Positions 24,864 to 32,197 of a stretch of DNA of 41,861 bases are shown here, piece after piece (the stretch's first letter is position 1; the number at the start of each line of letters is the position of its first letter). Source of the stretch: Anaerolineaceae bacterium (GTDB taxonomy: Bacteria; Chloroflexota; Anaerolineae; Anaerolineales; Anaerolineaceae); assembly GCA_018056725.1 (NCBI GenBank), contig JAGPFF010000017.1:1-41861 (forward strand), given 5' to 3'. Under the pieces are notes generated by a model. It was not told the origin of the DNA. It made no database searches and saw only the letters and a list, made by a program, of their open reading frames with translations. Position numbers and translations under genes: made by a program.

Positions 24864-25298
24864 ATCATAAATTCTGAATGTGCAGAAATTATGCAGACAA
24901 GGCGGAGAAATGTAGAAAGCTGCTCGAGGCGGAGACCAGGTAGGGGAAGGAAACAGTGGCGGCAGCGAGTTAGAGGTGCGCGTGACGCAGGTGGGGAGTG
25001 GGGGAGCGGTTATCCTGGACGATGAGGGGGAAAATGGAGAGGACGGGGTGGAAGTTTAGGGCAGCGAGGTAAAAAGGTGAGAGGGCAGTCCAAGCAAGGG
25101 CTGCCATCGTTATGTAATATTTGTAAAATTGTGTAAATTTGAGTCCTTTTTTCCCCTTTACAAAAAAAGGACAGGCAAAGTATATGGGGGGCATTAAAAT
25201 TATTTAGGGATTCATTCTCTCTAATTTTTATGCTCTATCTCGTTGTAAGATATATTAACGAATAAATAAGCTAATCACTGAAAATTATAGGAGGGTGC
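24864..25298. other. Non-coding gap holding the operon promoter and repeat copy 1
   Basis: The first part should hold the promoter of the adaptor operon. A repeat-related block lies at 24990-25105. The rest is AT rich, with no open frame that has a ribosome site and family resemblance. This is the left edge of the accessory region. Confidence 0.5.
24990..25105 (+). repeat. Diverged direct repeat, copy 1
   Basis: Related to 26657-26774 in the same orientation. Shared blocks include TATCCTGGACGATGAGGGG, TTTAG-GCAG-GAGGTAAAAAG and GGTGAGAGGGCA, followed in both by a weak hairpin with GGGCTGCC. The middle parts differ. The two copies flank the lipoprotein gene at 25299-26420. Confidence 0.75.
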
Positions 25299-26420
25299 AT
25301 GTCAAAAAGATATTTATTCTTCCCGGTTATGCTTTTGACCGCTATTCTCTTTAGCTCCTGCCAAACATCATCACACACTTCAAAACCGGAACAGATTGTC
25401 CAAAATAACTCCATCGTTACCTCAACTCCAACCATTGCGACCGCCACCCCTTCTTTTACTACAATTCCATCCCCTGAAATCTTTTCAGATGATAATACCG
25501 GAGATTTATATGAAACGATCCTTTCTTTTCCGGCTGGCAAAACCGGCTTTCCATACCAGGGGGTTAATATCCCGGGGATGGAAATCACCGGGCCAAACGC
25601 ATTTGCCATATTTTCGGATGGACGTTATGTGATCGCCGATTTAATCGAAAATCGATTGTGGATCCTTAGTCCCAAAGGAGAACGAGTAAAGATAATCGAT
25701 TTATACCCGATTGGAATTATGAACGTTTCTGATTTGCAAGTTTATGAAGATGAGATTTACGCATTGGAAATTTATCTTAATCCGCCGATTCATTACCGTA
25801 TTAATCTTCTGTCGCCAGACGGAAAACTAATGACGTATTATGACATTCCAGAAGGGTACCATCTGGAAAATGGTTTGACAGGGTTTATGATTGATTGCGA
25901 CGGGAAGATATTTCTTGATTTGGCAGGCCAATTGCAGCCTCTCCTAATTTTAAATGAGAACCTGATTACATCTTCAAGCAAGAATCATTATGAATGCAAT
26001 GGCAAGAGCTATTATGTTCAAGTCACCAATCGTGGGGAAGAACCCAAATTAATTGCAGGATCCTTCACCCTAGGTACCTCTTTAACATTTGGACTTGGAA
26101 GTTTATCCTTACTTAAAGTCTTACCGGATGGAAGTTTTTTTGTAGTTCGGTCTGATGTCGTAAATGATAAAATCATCCAGGTCGACGATACCGTTCATTA
26201 CTTTTCAGCGCAAGGTGTTCAGCTCGGGGTTGCGAGAGTGCCAGTGGATGAGCGATATTACTATGTGATGCGCAATCTGTCCGTTGGCCCCGACAATAAT
26301 GTTTACTGTCTTTTGCCTAAACCTGATTCCCTCAAAATATTACGTTTGAAATTCTACTCTTCGCTAGAACCCCTGTTCCCGGGTGTAGAACCTCCCACAA
26401 TAACACAAATACTCCCATAA
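25299..26420 (+). CDS. Unknown lipoprotein with Thr/Pro linker and propeller-like repeats
   Basis: A 373-residue protein. It has a lipoprotein signal ending LFSSC (about residue 21), a Ser/Thr/Pro/Ile-rich linker (to about residue 65), then a long region of beta-rich segments such as GRYVIADLIENRLWILSPKGERVK and later LSPDGKLMTYYD and GPDNNVYCLLP, which look like blades of a six- or seven-bladed propeller (NHL/SGL class). No catalytic motif is evident. GGAGG lies 5 bases before ATG. Base use is more AT-rich than in the flanking operons, and the gene is bracketed by the diverged repeats, which suggests acquired DNA. A binding or surface role is plausible but inferred. Confidence 0.75.
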   Translation: MSKRYLFFPVMLLTAILFSSCQTSSHTSKPEQIVQNNSIVTSTPTIATATPSFTTIPSPEIFSDDNTGDLYETILSFPAGKTGFPYQGVNIPGMEITGPNAFAIFSDGRYVIADLIENRLWILSPKGERVKIIDLYPIGIMNVSDLQVYEDEIYALEIYLNPPIHYRINLLSPDGKLMTYYDIPEGYHLENGLTGFMIDCDGKIFLDLAGQLQPLLILNENLITSSSKNHYECNGKSYYVQVTNRGEEPKLIAGSFTLGTSLTFGLGSLSLLKVLPDGSFFVVRSDVVNDKIIQVDDTVHYFSAQGVQLGVARVPVDERYYYVMRNLSVGPDNNVYCLLPKPDSLKILRLKFYSSLEPLFPGVEPPTITQILP

Positions 26421-26779
26421 CAGGACAAAGGAACTGAATTGCTGTTGTTATAGCCTGTGCGAGATATGATTAATAATTTTAAGGGTTCCAGCAGATGAAC
26501 GAAAAATTGAGTGATGCGTGTGATAGATTGAAAAGAAATGCCCCGAAATAAAGTGCTGGAAGAAGGACTTAATTGTTCCCGATTTTCTTTGAAGTAGCTG
26601 GCGCGGTTTCACCTTATTCAGATAATATGAGGAAGTAGTACGAAACCCAGGCATCTGGTGGGGAGTTGTCGAACAGCTATCCTGGACGATGAGGGGAAGG
26701 CAAGCCAGCACAGGATGTCTGTTTAGAGCAGTGAGGTAAAAAGGTGAGAGGGCATGCCTATGGAAGGGCTGCCCTCAAT
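26421..26779. other. Non-coding gap with repeat copy 2
   Basis: Contains the second repeat copy at 26657-26774 and otherwise AT-rich sequence. An 18-codon frame near 26494 lacks a ribosome site. Nothing else is recognised. Confidence 0.5.
26657..26774 (+). repeat. Diverged direct repeat, copy 2
   Basis: Counterpart of 24990-25105 in the same orientation. Its 3' part has a clearer hairpin, GAGGGCA (from about 26748) pairing with TGCCCTC (from about 26770). It ends next to the stop codon of a phosphoesterase fragment. Confidence 0.75.
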
Positions 26780-26971
26780 TTATTTAATCCCAGGAATGAT
26801 ATCTTTCAATCTCCACGGACGATATTCGCGCACCTCGATACACATGTTGATGTGATTCGGTCCAAGGACTAATCCTTCAAGGGGTGGGGGAGAATTATGA
26901 ATATGTCCATGAATATTAATTAAACCGTCATCGAGGGGAACCACTAGCCATTGGGAGAGCCTTCCAAACGT
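26780..26971 (-). pseudogene. C-terminal fragment of a metallophosphoesterase
   Basis: On the minus strand an uninterrupted frame ending at 26780 reads ...GLINIHGHIHNSPPP...GPNHINMCIEVREYRPWRL..., which is the C-terminal end of the calcineurin-like metallophosphoesterase family (COG4186 style). GHIH is one of the metal-binding motifs. Upstream it meets a TAA at about 26972-26974, with no start codon or ribosome site, and the N-terminal Asp/His motifs are absent. The gene is therefore broken; it is next to IS3 remains, which may have caused the truncation. Confidence 0.7.
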
Positions 26972-27026
26972 TTAAAATTTTGGACGACTTCAATCGTGAA
27001 GCCTTGTGATCGAAGTGGAAACATAG

Positions 27027-27380
27027 CTGCCTGCTGAACATGTCATACGTGTTCTTGAGATGATCATTTCATGGCGTGGCTGTCCCAAACAGATCCGGTT
27101 GGACAACGACCCAGAATTCATCTCTCACCGACTGGAAAATTGGGCAAAGGAACACAATATTCAACTGGTTCATATTCAACCTGGCAAACCAGCGCAAAAT
27201 GCTTACATTGAGCGTTTCAACCGTACATTTCGTGAGGATATCTTGAACGCCTACTTATTCAACTCACTGAAGGTGGTTAGAGATATTTCAGAGCAGTGGC
27301 TCGAAGAATATAACTCTGTTCGGCTACATGAGGCTTTAAATGGCTTATCACCCTACCAATATGTAGTTCAAAATACCTGA
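27027..27380 (+). pseudogene. IS3-family transposase (orfB) C-terminal fragment
   Basis: The frame contains the second half of a DDE integrase core: IRLDNDPEFISHRLENWA (second catalytic Asp in RLDNDPE) and YIERFNRTFREDIL (catalytic Glu), then the usual ending QWLEEYNSVRLHEALNGLSPYQY. The first catalytic Asp and the whole N-terminal half are missing; a TAG at 27024-27026 is directly before the fragment. It cannot be active. Immediately downstream, about 250 bp of AT-rich DNA may contain the former IS right end, which I cannot delimit. Confidence 0.85.
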
Positions 27381-27626
27381 TTATTCCACTTATAAATGGT
27401 ACTATTTTTGGGATGTTGACTGTTGTCAAATATCTAAAAATCGACCGGGAATAATTACATTTCTCTTGTCGATCTCACTATCTTCTTAATCAGAGACATG
27501 CCCTAGGAATATATCCAATATGGAATCTGCAAGGTATCTCTTCTTTACAGTTTATCGAGGAGGACTTGGGTATAAATATTCGACCTTTTATCCTACCAGG
27601 TTGCCACCATTATAGTGAGATGCGTA
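27381..27626. other. AT-rich gap between transposase remnant and lipoprotein gene
   Basis: A frame of about 55 codons (about 27467-27640, reading ...GIYPIWNLQGISSLQFIEEDLG...) is open but has no ribosome site or recognised family; it may be gene debris. Confidence 0.4.
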
Positions 27627-28340
27627 TTATCGAATATTGATTAACATTCCATTAAGTAAACCTTCTGGAAATGAGTCAACACAGCCAGTTGTTAACCCCG
27701 GCGGGAAATAGTTTGATTCCAGCCGAACGTAGATATCTTCAGGCCATTTACTAATAATTTGAGGCCCAATGTTAAAAACGATTTCTTGTTGGTTTACGTC
27801 AAATATGACATTTGTGATTGATGAAAATTGATTAGATGTTGATAATACATCAAAAAACTCGTCAGCTTTGACATCATAGTCATCGATTTCCTGGAAGAAT
27901 ACTTGGAGGGAAAAGCCATTATTGCTTCCCTCGAAATCCTCAGGTATCGGCGCTGCTGTATCTACAACAATTTTTAGACCACCGTCTTCTATTTTAAAAT
28001 AAGTCGCACTAATATAATCCATATAATCTGGCAAGCATGTTTGTTCGCCTGGCGCATGCATACCATCGCCTTCCTCGTCAGTAAAAAAAGCAATCATACC
28101 AATTGGAGTCGGAGATATGGTAATATTTAAATCAGACGTCGGTGTTCCAGTCAATTCAGGTATTATTGTCGGAGGAATTGGAGATGGCGTCATTGTTTCA
28201 GTCAACTCAGGTGTTATCGTTGGTGAATATTGTGTAGGTGTTAGTGTTGATGGATTAGGAGTAGGAGTAGCGGTACAACTACTGAGTAAAATAAATAGAA
28301 TCAAGAGTATAGCTAATGATTGGTTTTTAGGCTTATCCAT
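27627..28340 (-). CDS. Unknown lipoprotein with Thr/Pro-rich linker
   Basis: A 237-residue protein. A lipoprotein signal ends LLSSC (about residue 22), followed by a linker of about 60 residues made of Thr, Pro, Ser and Glu with two imperfect copies of a PTI(I/T)PELT unit. The C-terminal 160 residues hold acidic segments (DEEGDGMHAPGEQ, FFQEIDDYDV) and no family I know. ATG 28340 follows AGGAGG at good spacing; a GTG at 28346 is in frame but is nearer to the ribosome site. It is AT-rich, and lies between two transposase remnants, so it is accessory. Its architecture, though not its sequence, is like the lipoprotein at 25299-26420. Confidence 0.7.
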   Translation of the reverse strand: MDKPKNQSLAILLILFILLSSCTATPTPNPSTLTPTQYSPTITPELTETMTPSPIPPTIIPELTGTPTSDLNITISPTPIGMIAFFTDEEGDGMHAPGEQTCLPDYMDYISATYFKIEDGGLKIVVDTAAPIPEDFEGSNNGFSLQVFFQEIDDYDVKADEFFDVLSTSNQFSSITNVIFDVNQQEIVFNIGPQIISKWPEDIYVRLESNYFPPGLTTGCVDSFPEGLLNGMLINIR

Positions 28341-28452
28341 ACCCACCTCCTTGGGGTGGTAAACATTATTTAGACACGAAAAGCGAGTCTTGTAAGGTGG
28401 ACTTCTTTCTTAAGGTTGAGTATAGCAAGGCTTGATCTATGATAACACAGAA

Positions 28453-28644
28453 TTAAGCGGGCGTATAATAGTCGAGGGCTTGGTGAGGGCGCTCAAAGTT
28501 GTAGAAGTGGAAATAGCGGGTCAGCCCCACCTGGACCCCCCGCGGAGAAGCATAATCGTTGAGATACACCTCCTCTTACTTGACCGAGCACCACAGCCGT
28601 TCGGTGAAAAAGTTATCTGCGGCCCGGCCTCTGCTGTCCAGAAC
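28453..28644 (-). pseudogene. Second IS3-family transposase fragment with an in-frame stop
   Basis: On the minus strand the frame reads RGRAADNFFTERLWCSVK, then a TAA, then EEVYLNDYASP, and later GLTRYFHFYNFERPHQALDYYTPA, the normal ending of an IS3-type transposase. The stop replaces the usual Tyr of the family's SVKYEEVYL motif. Another TGA lies upstream at about 28645. The sequence differs from the remnant at 27027-27380, so it is a different IS3 group. It is inactive. Confidence 0.8.
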
Positions 28645-28962
28645 TCATCCGTGTCAGCCATTTTCCCTCACTCTCATTTACTAAGCATTATCACAGATGC
28701 TCCAATTATTATAGCAAAGATAGTCAAAACAAATAATCAAATTTGATTTAAATTCTCAGCCCGATTTGACAGAGCAATTGGGTCTAGAAACCTCATCGCT
28801 ATGTAAAAAATGACCTAAAAATTTACAAAGCTTCAGCTACTTTGAAAACGAATCTTCGTTGTCCCCCTAGGATCATGCCCTTTCACTTTGTACAATAAGA
28901 CCAAGTAATCAACACAGATTAATCGTCGCTGAAATCGTTCGGACTTTCTTATTATCGTTGGA

Positions 28963-29001
28963 GCGACCTGGCCAGTAATTTCTGGCAGGTCGTTTTGTTT
29001 T
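28963..29001 (+). terminator. Intrinsic terminator-like hairpin
   Basis: CGACCTGGCCAG pairs with CTGGCAGGTCG with one bulged base and is followed by TTTTGTTTT. There is no gene upstream on this strand for over 1 kb, so it suggests a non-coding transcript or a decayed gene. Confidence 0.55.
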
Positions 29002-29059
29002 CCAGGGCAGAGAGGAGGTGGTTGAGGAAACAATCGATAGAAAAATGAAAACATACGCT

Positions 29060-29093
29060 AGCCATGCCAAGTGCTTAAGGATCTGGCATGGCT
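29060..29093. promoter_or_regulatory. Inverted repeat upstream of the excisionase-like gene
   Basis: AGCCATGCCA and TGGCATGGCT form a perfect 10-bp inverted repeat with a 14-base spacer, ending 36 bp before the gene start. It may be an operator, or a recombinase-binding site. Confidence 0.4.
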
Positions 29094-29129
29094 GACGGAT
29101 CTCAATCACTCATAATGAAAGGAAAATGA

Positions 29130-29354
29130 ATGGAAGAAGAAAACACCCAATTTACCAATTTGCTTACAGGCGAGGAGATCGCCAAAATTCTGCATGTTTC
29201 GCGTGCGTATGCTTATCAACTCATGCGCCAACGGATTATTCCAACAGTCAAGATTGGACGCAGTGTGCGCGTGCGGCCGGTGGACCTTGAGGAATTCATT
29301 GCCAGGAATTTGGGGCAAAACAGCCTAATTGCTGGACGTAATAGACAGAACTGA
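29130..29354 (+). CDS. Excisionase-like helix-turn-helix protein
   Basis: A 74-residue DNA-binding protein. LLTGEEIAKILHVSRAYAYQLMRQRIIPTVKIGRSVRVRPVDLEEFI is the excisionase/MerR-like winged helix (TIGR01764 class), with the turn at HVSRAYAYQLM. It probably controls or assists the integrase encoded 112 bp downstream, directing excision. AAAGGAAAATG at the start serves as ribosome site. Its length and intact motif indicate a functional gene. Confidence 0.88.
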   Translation: MEEENTQFTNLLTGEEIAKILHVSRAYAYQLMRQRIIPTVKIGRSVRVRPVDLEEFIARNLGQNSLIAGRNRQN

Positions 29355-29466
29355 TGTTCCATTTCTGAGAAAAGATGCTACAATGATTTGTAACAACCGC
29401 ACCTTAATAAACGAATATCGAGAAAAACGTGGATTGCTGCCAGATGTCTCGCAACAGGAGGAAACA

Positions 29467-30690
29467 ATGACTCAGCAATCCAGAAAAAGCAAAACTAGGC
29501 ATCGTGGGCACAACGAGGGCAGTATTCGTCCAACCCCGAACGGCACCTGGCGGGCTTGGGTAACGTTGAAATCCGGGAAGAGGATCAGTAAGACACTTCC
29601 CACCAAACCTGAAGCCCGTGATTGGTTGCAGCAGAAGATGACGGAAGCGGAAGAAGCGCTCGATGCAGAGAAGACACTTGGGGAGTATATGTTGGAATGG
29701 TTTGAGAATCATTCCTCCCAGTTGAAAGAATCCACCCGCTGCGATTACAAGATCATCATTCACAAGTACATCCTGCCGGCTCTGGGTGAGGTGGTTTTGA
29801 ATATGCTGCACCGGTCGGTGTTTGACTCGTTCTATACGAACCTGCGAAGGATACCCGTCGGTGACACGCAAATCCGTTACATCCACCGCATTCTTCACAA
29901 GGCACTTCAGGACGCAGTCGATGACCGGATACTGACCTTCAACCTGTGTGAGGGAGCCAAGGCACCCAAGAAGCAACGCATCCATCGAGTCTACTGCCCA
30001 TTGAATGAAGAGCAAAGCATCTTATTGATGAACCAAGCGAAGGGCACCCCGTTGGAAGTGCTAATCCACCTGGCTCTCAAGACAGGTATGCGGCAGGGTG
30101 AGTTGTTCGCCTTGAAGTGGGAAGACATTCTCTGGGAGACGCAGCAGATTCACATCCAACGCAATTTACAGCGCGTCCTTCGGGATGGCAAACAGGTATG
30201 CACCTTCAGCACTCCTAAAACTGCAACCAGCGACCGCAAGATCATGGTTGGTGTGAAGACGCTCGATGCGCTCAGGGCTCAACAAAAAGAAGTGCAGCTA
30301 AAGAAAGCGCTGGCGAAAAATCGCTGGCGGGAAAACGATCTGGTCTTTCCTTCCAGCACTGGTACTCCGCTGAATCAAAGCAACGTTCTGAAACAATATG
30401 GAGAGATTCAGAAAGCAGCAGGGCTGAAACACATCCGTTTTCATGACCTGTGTCACATCGCCGCTTCAATCATGCTCAACCATGGCATCCAACTTCTGAC
30501 AGTCTCCTACATTCTAGGGCACTCACAGCCTTCAACCACACTGAACATGTACGGTCATCAGTTCAGTGCCATGGAGCTGCAAGCTGCCTGTCTGGTGGAT
30601 GATATCTTTGATCAACCCCAACTTCAACCGCAAACTCAACCCAGTCCGTTGCCTGTGGAGTTTCTCTCAGTCTCGAATCTTAAAAAATGA
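29467..30690 (+). CDS. Tyrosine recombinase (integrase) with a substituted catalytic arginine
   Basis: A 407-residue integrase of the phage/ICE type. An arm-binding domain (about residues 10-65), a SAM-like core-binding domain (LGEYMLEWFENHSSQ..., about 70-155), then the catalytic domain. Arg209 (TGMRQGELFAL), Lys251 (TPKTATSDRKI), His326 of HDLCH, His in LGHSQPSTTLNMY, and Tyr362 are present. The HxxR arginine is replaced by Cys329 (TGT; one base from CGT). ATG 29467 has AGGAGG at 5 bases; a longer frame from 29329 is in part shared with the upstream gene and less likely. It ends 160 bp from tRNA-Arg, the usual target of such enzymes. Confidence 0.9.
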   Translation: MTQQSRKSKTRHRGHNEGSIRPTPNGTWRAWVTLKSGKRISKTLPTKPEARDWLQQKMTEAEEALDAEKTLGEYMLEWFENHSSQLKESTRCDYKIIIHKYILPALGEVVLNMLHRSVFDSFYTNLRRIPVGDTQIRYIHRILHKALQDAVDDRILTFNLCEGAKAPKKQRIHRVYCPLNEEQSILLMNQAKGTPLEVLIHLALKTGMRQGELFALKWEDILWETQQIHIQRNLQRVLRDGKQVCTFSTPKTATSDRKIMVGVKTLDALRAQQKEVQLKKALAKNRWRENDLVFPSSTGTPLNQSNVLKQYGEIQKAAGLKHIRFHDLCHIAASIMLNHGIQLLTVSYILGHSQPSTTLNMYGHQFSAMELQAACLVDDIFDQPQLQPQTQPSPLPVEFLSVSNLKK

Positions 30691-30771
30691 TTTTTCAATC
30701 TTAAGAAAAGTTGAGAGAAATACATAAAGTTTTGCACGTTTTTTGCGCGTTTTTCTGCCCAAATATAGCAA

Positions 30772-30805
30772 TCGGACGGCATAAACCACCATATATGCCG
30801 TCCGA
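30772..30805. promoter_or_regulatory. 12-bp inverted repeat between integrase and tRNA-Arg
   Basis: TCGGACGGCATA (30772-30783) and TATGCCGTCCGA (30794-30805) form a perfect inverted repeat with a 10-base loop. No U-tract follows on either strand. It may terminate weakly, or serve as a recombinase site near the element's end. Confidence 0.5.
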
Positions 30806-30851
30806 CTACCTTGAAACCCCTATATATAGTACCCTGGCGGGCATCTGCGAG

Positions 30852-30925
30852 CGCCCCCGGGGAGGCTCGAACTCCCAACCTACTGATTCGAAGTCAGGCA
30901 CTCTGTCCAATTGAGCTACGGGGGC
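30852..30925 (-). tRNA. tRNA-Arg(TCG)
   Basis: On the minus strand the acceptor stem GCCCCCG/CGGGGGC, D arm GCTC...GAGT, anticodon loop CTTCGAA (anticodon TCG) and T arm GGGAG-TTCGAGC-CTCCC fold well; discriminator G at 30852. Length 74 nt without CCA. The top pair of the anticodon stem is a C-T mismatch, the only irregularity. A -10 TATAAT at 30936-30941 lies upstream. Its 3' end faces the integrase, as expected for an insertion site. Confidence 0.95.
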
Positions 30926-31000
30926 GTGCGCTCAAATTATACTCTATCCTCTTAAGTTTTCTGCAAAAAACCGTTACAATAAAATAAAGGAGTCTATCAC

Positions 31001-32146
31001 ATGCAAAAAGTGATCACCTCCGAGCGCATCCCGATAAAACTCTGGCTTGATTCAATTGATGAAACCACCCTCCAGCAGGCGCGCAATCTTGCCAACCTGC
31101 CCTTTGCTTTCAAATGGATCGCTTTGATGCCTGACAGCCACGTCGGCTTTGGAATGCCCATCGGCGGCGTTCTGGCTGCACAGGAGGTCATTGTTCCAAA
31201 TGCCGTTGGAGTGGATATCGGCTGTGGAATGCTTGCCGCGCGCACGAATTTGACGAAGATCAATCTGCCTGATTTACAGCTTCTTCTTGATCGTATCCGT
31301 CAGCAAATCCCTCTCGGCTTTCATCATCATCAGACGGATCAGCCCTGGCGAGGTTTTGACCACGCTCCGGACCTCCCCATCATTCAACAAGAACTCGCTT
31401 CTGCCCGGCGTCAACTGGGGACTTTGGGCGGAGGTAATCACTTCATCGAGATCCAGCAGGGGAGCGATGACCGTATCTGGATCATGATTCACTCCGGCAG
31501 CCGGAATTTTGGTTTGAAAGCAGCGAGTACCTATCATAAAATTGCCCAGGCTTTTTGCGCGCGCAAAGGATATCCGCTTCCCGATCGGGATCTGGCATAT
31601 ATTCCCATGGACATCCGAGAAGGGGAGGATTACTTCGCAGCGATGAATTATTGTTGCGAATTCGCGCTCGCCAATCGGATGCATATGCTGGAATTAATAT
31701 CGGGGGTCTTGGAAGATGCCATCGGCGGAAAAGTTGATGAGACTATTAATATTCATCACAATTATGCCGCAATTGAAACTCATTTCGGACGATCGGTTCT
31801 CGTGCACCGAAAAGGCGCTATAAAAGCTGCCAGTGATACCATCGGGATCATACCGGGTTCTATGGGCTCAAAGAGTTATATCGTCAGGGGATTCGGAAAC
31901 CCGGATAGTTTTGCCTCCTGTTCTCATGGTGCGGGCAGGCGAATGGGGCGGAAGGAGGCAATCCGTTCTCTTAACCTGACCACTGAACAGGAGAAGATGC
32001 GCGGGATTCTCCATGGCTTGCGATCTCGAAATGAATTAGATGAAGCTCCTGGTGCTTACAAAGACATTGATGAGGTAATGCATCTGCAGCAAGATCTGGT
32101 GAAAATTCTCATTTCCTTGCAACCGCTTGCTTCGATCAAAGGATAA
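31001..32146 (+). CDS. rtcB: RtcB-family RNA ligase
   Basis: A 381-residue RNA ligase that joins 2',3'-cyclic phosphate or 3'-phosphate ends to 5'-OH ends, using GTP and Mn. The Mn site is in MPDSHVGFGMPIGG and VGVDIGCGM; later come LGGGNHFIEIQ (about residue 140), HHNYAAIE and the guanylylation region SCSHGAGRRMGR, whose His is the attacked residue. The chain is shorter than E. coli RtcB (408). AAGGAG lies 8 bases before ATG. No archease gene is nearby; the enzyme would repair cut tRNAs or other RNAs. It is the first gene beyond the island, divergent from tRNA-Arg. Confidence 0.93.
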   Translation: MQKVITSERIPIKLWLDSIDETTLQQARNLANLPFAFKWIALMPDSHVGFGMPIGGVLAAQEVIVPNAVGVDIGCGMLAARTNLTKINLPDLQLLLDRIRQQIPLGFHHHQTDQPWRGFDHAPDLPIIQQELASARRQLGTLGGGNHFIEIQQGSDDRIWIMIHSGSRNFGLKAASTYHKIAQAFCARKGYPLPDRDLAYIPMDIREGEDYFAAMNYCCEFALANRMHMLELISGVLEDAIGGKVDETINIHHNYAAIETHFGRSVLVHRKGAIKAASDTIGIIPGSMGSKSYIVRGFGNPDSFASCSHGAGRRMGRKEAIRSLNLTTEQEKMRGILHGLRSRNELDEAPGAYKDIDEVMHLQQDLVKILISLQPLASIKG

Positions 32147-32197
32147 AATTAATTCCAGGTTTTGCAGTGAGAAAAAGATCACACTGAGTTTTCCAGA

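Larger units (their letters stand above)
28645..29129. other. Non-coding region with two hairpins
   Basis: About 480 AT-rich bases. A plus-strand terminator-like hairpin lies at 28963-28992 and a second perfect hairpin at 29060-29093, just before the excisionase-like gene. No open frame here resembles a gene. It is a reasonable place for an attachment site or a regulatory RNA of the element, but I see no copy of the tRNA-Arg 3' end. Confidence 0.45.

Noticed and set aside
24970..25194. Short open frame in repeat copy 1
   Set aside because: It follows the repeat sequence, shares a few residues with a frame in copy 2 only because of the repeat, and lacks a start signal.
29329..29466. Longer integrase start at 29329
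   Set aside because: It overlaps the excisionase-like gene, and the ATG at 29467 has a much better ribosome site; the added residues match no integrase domain.
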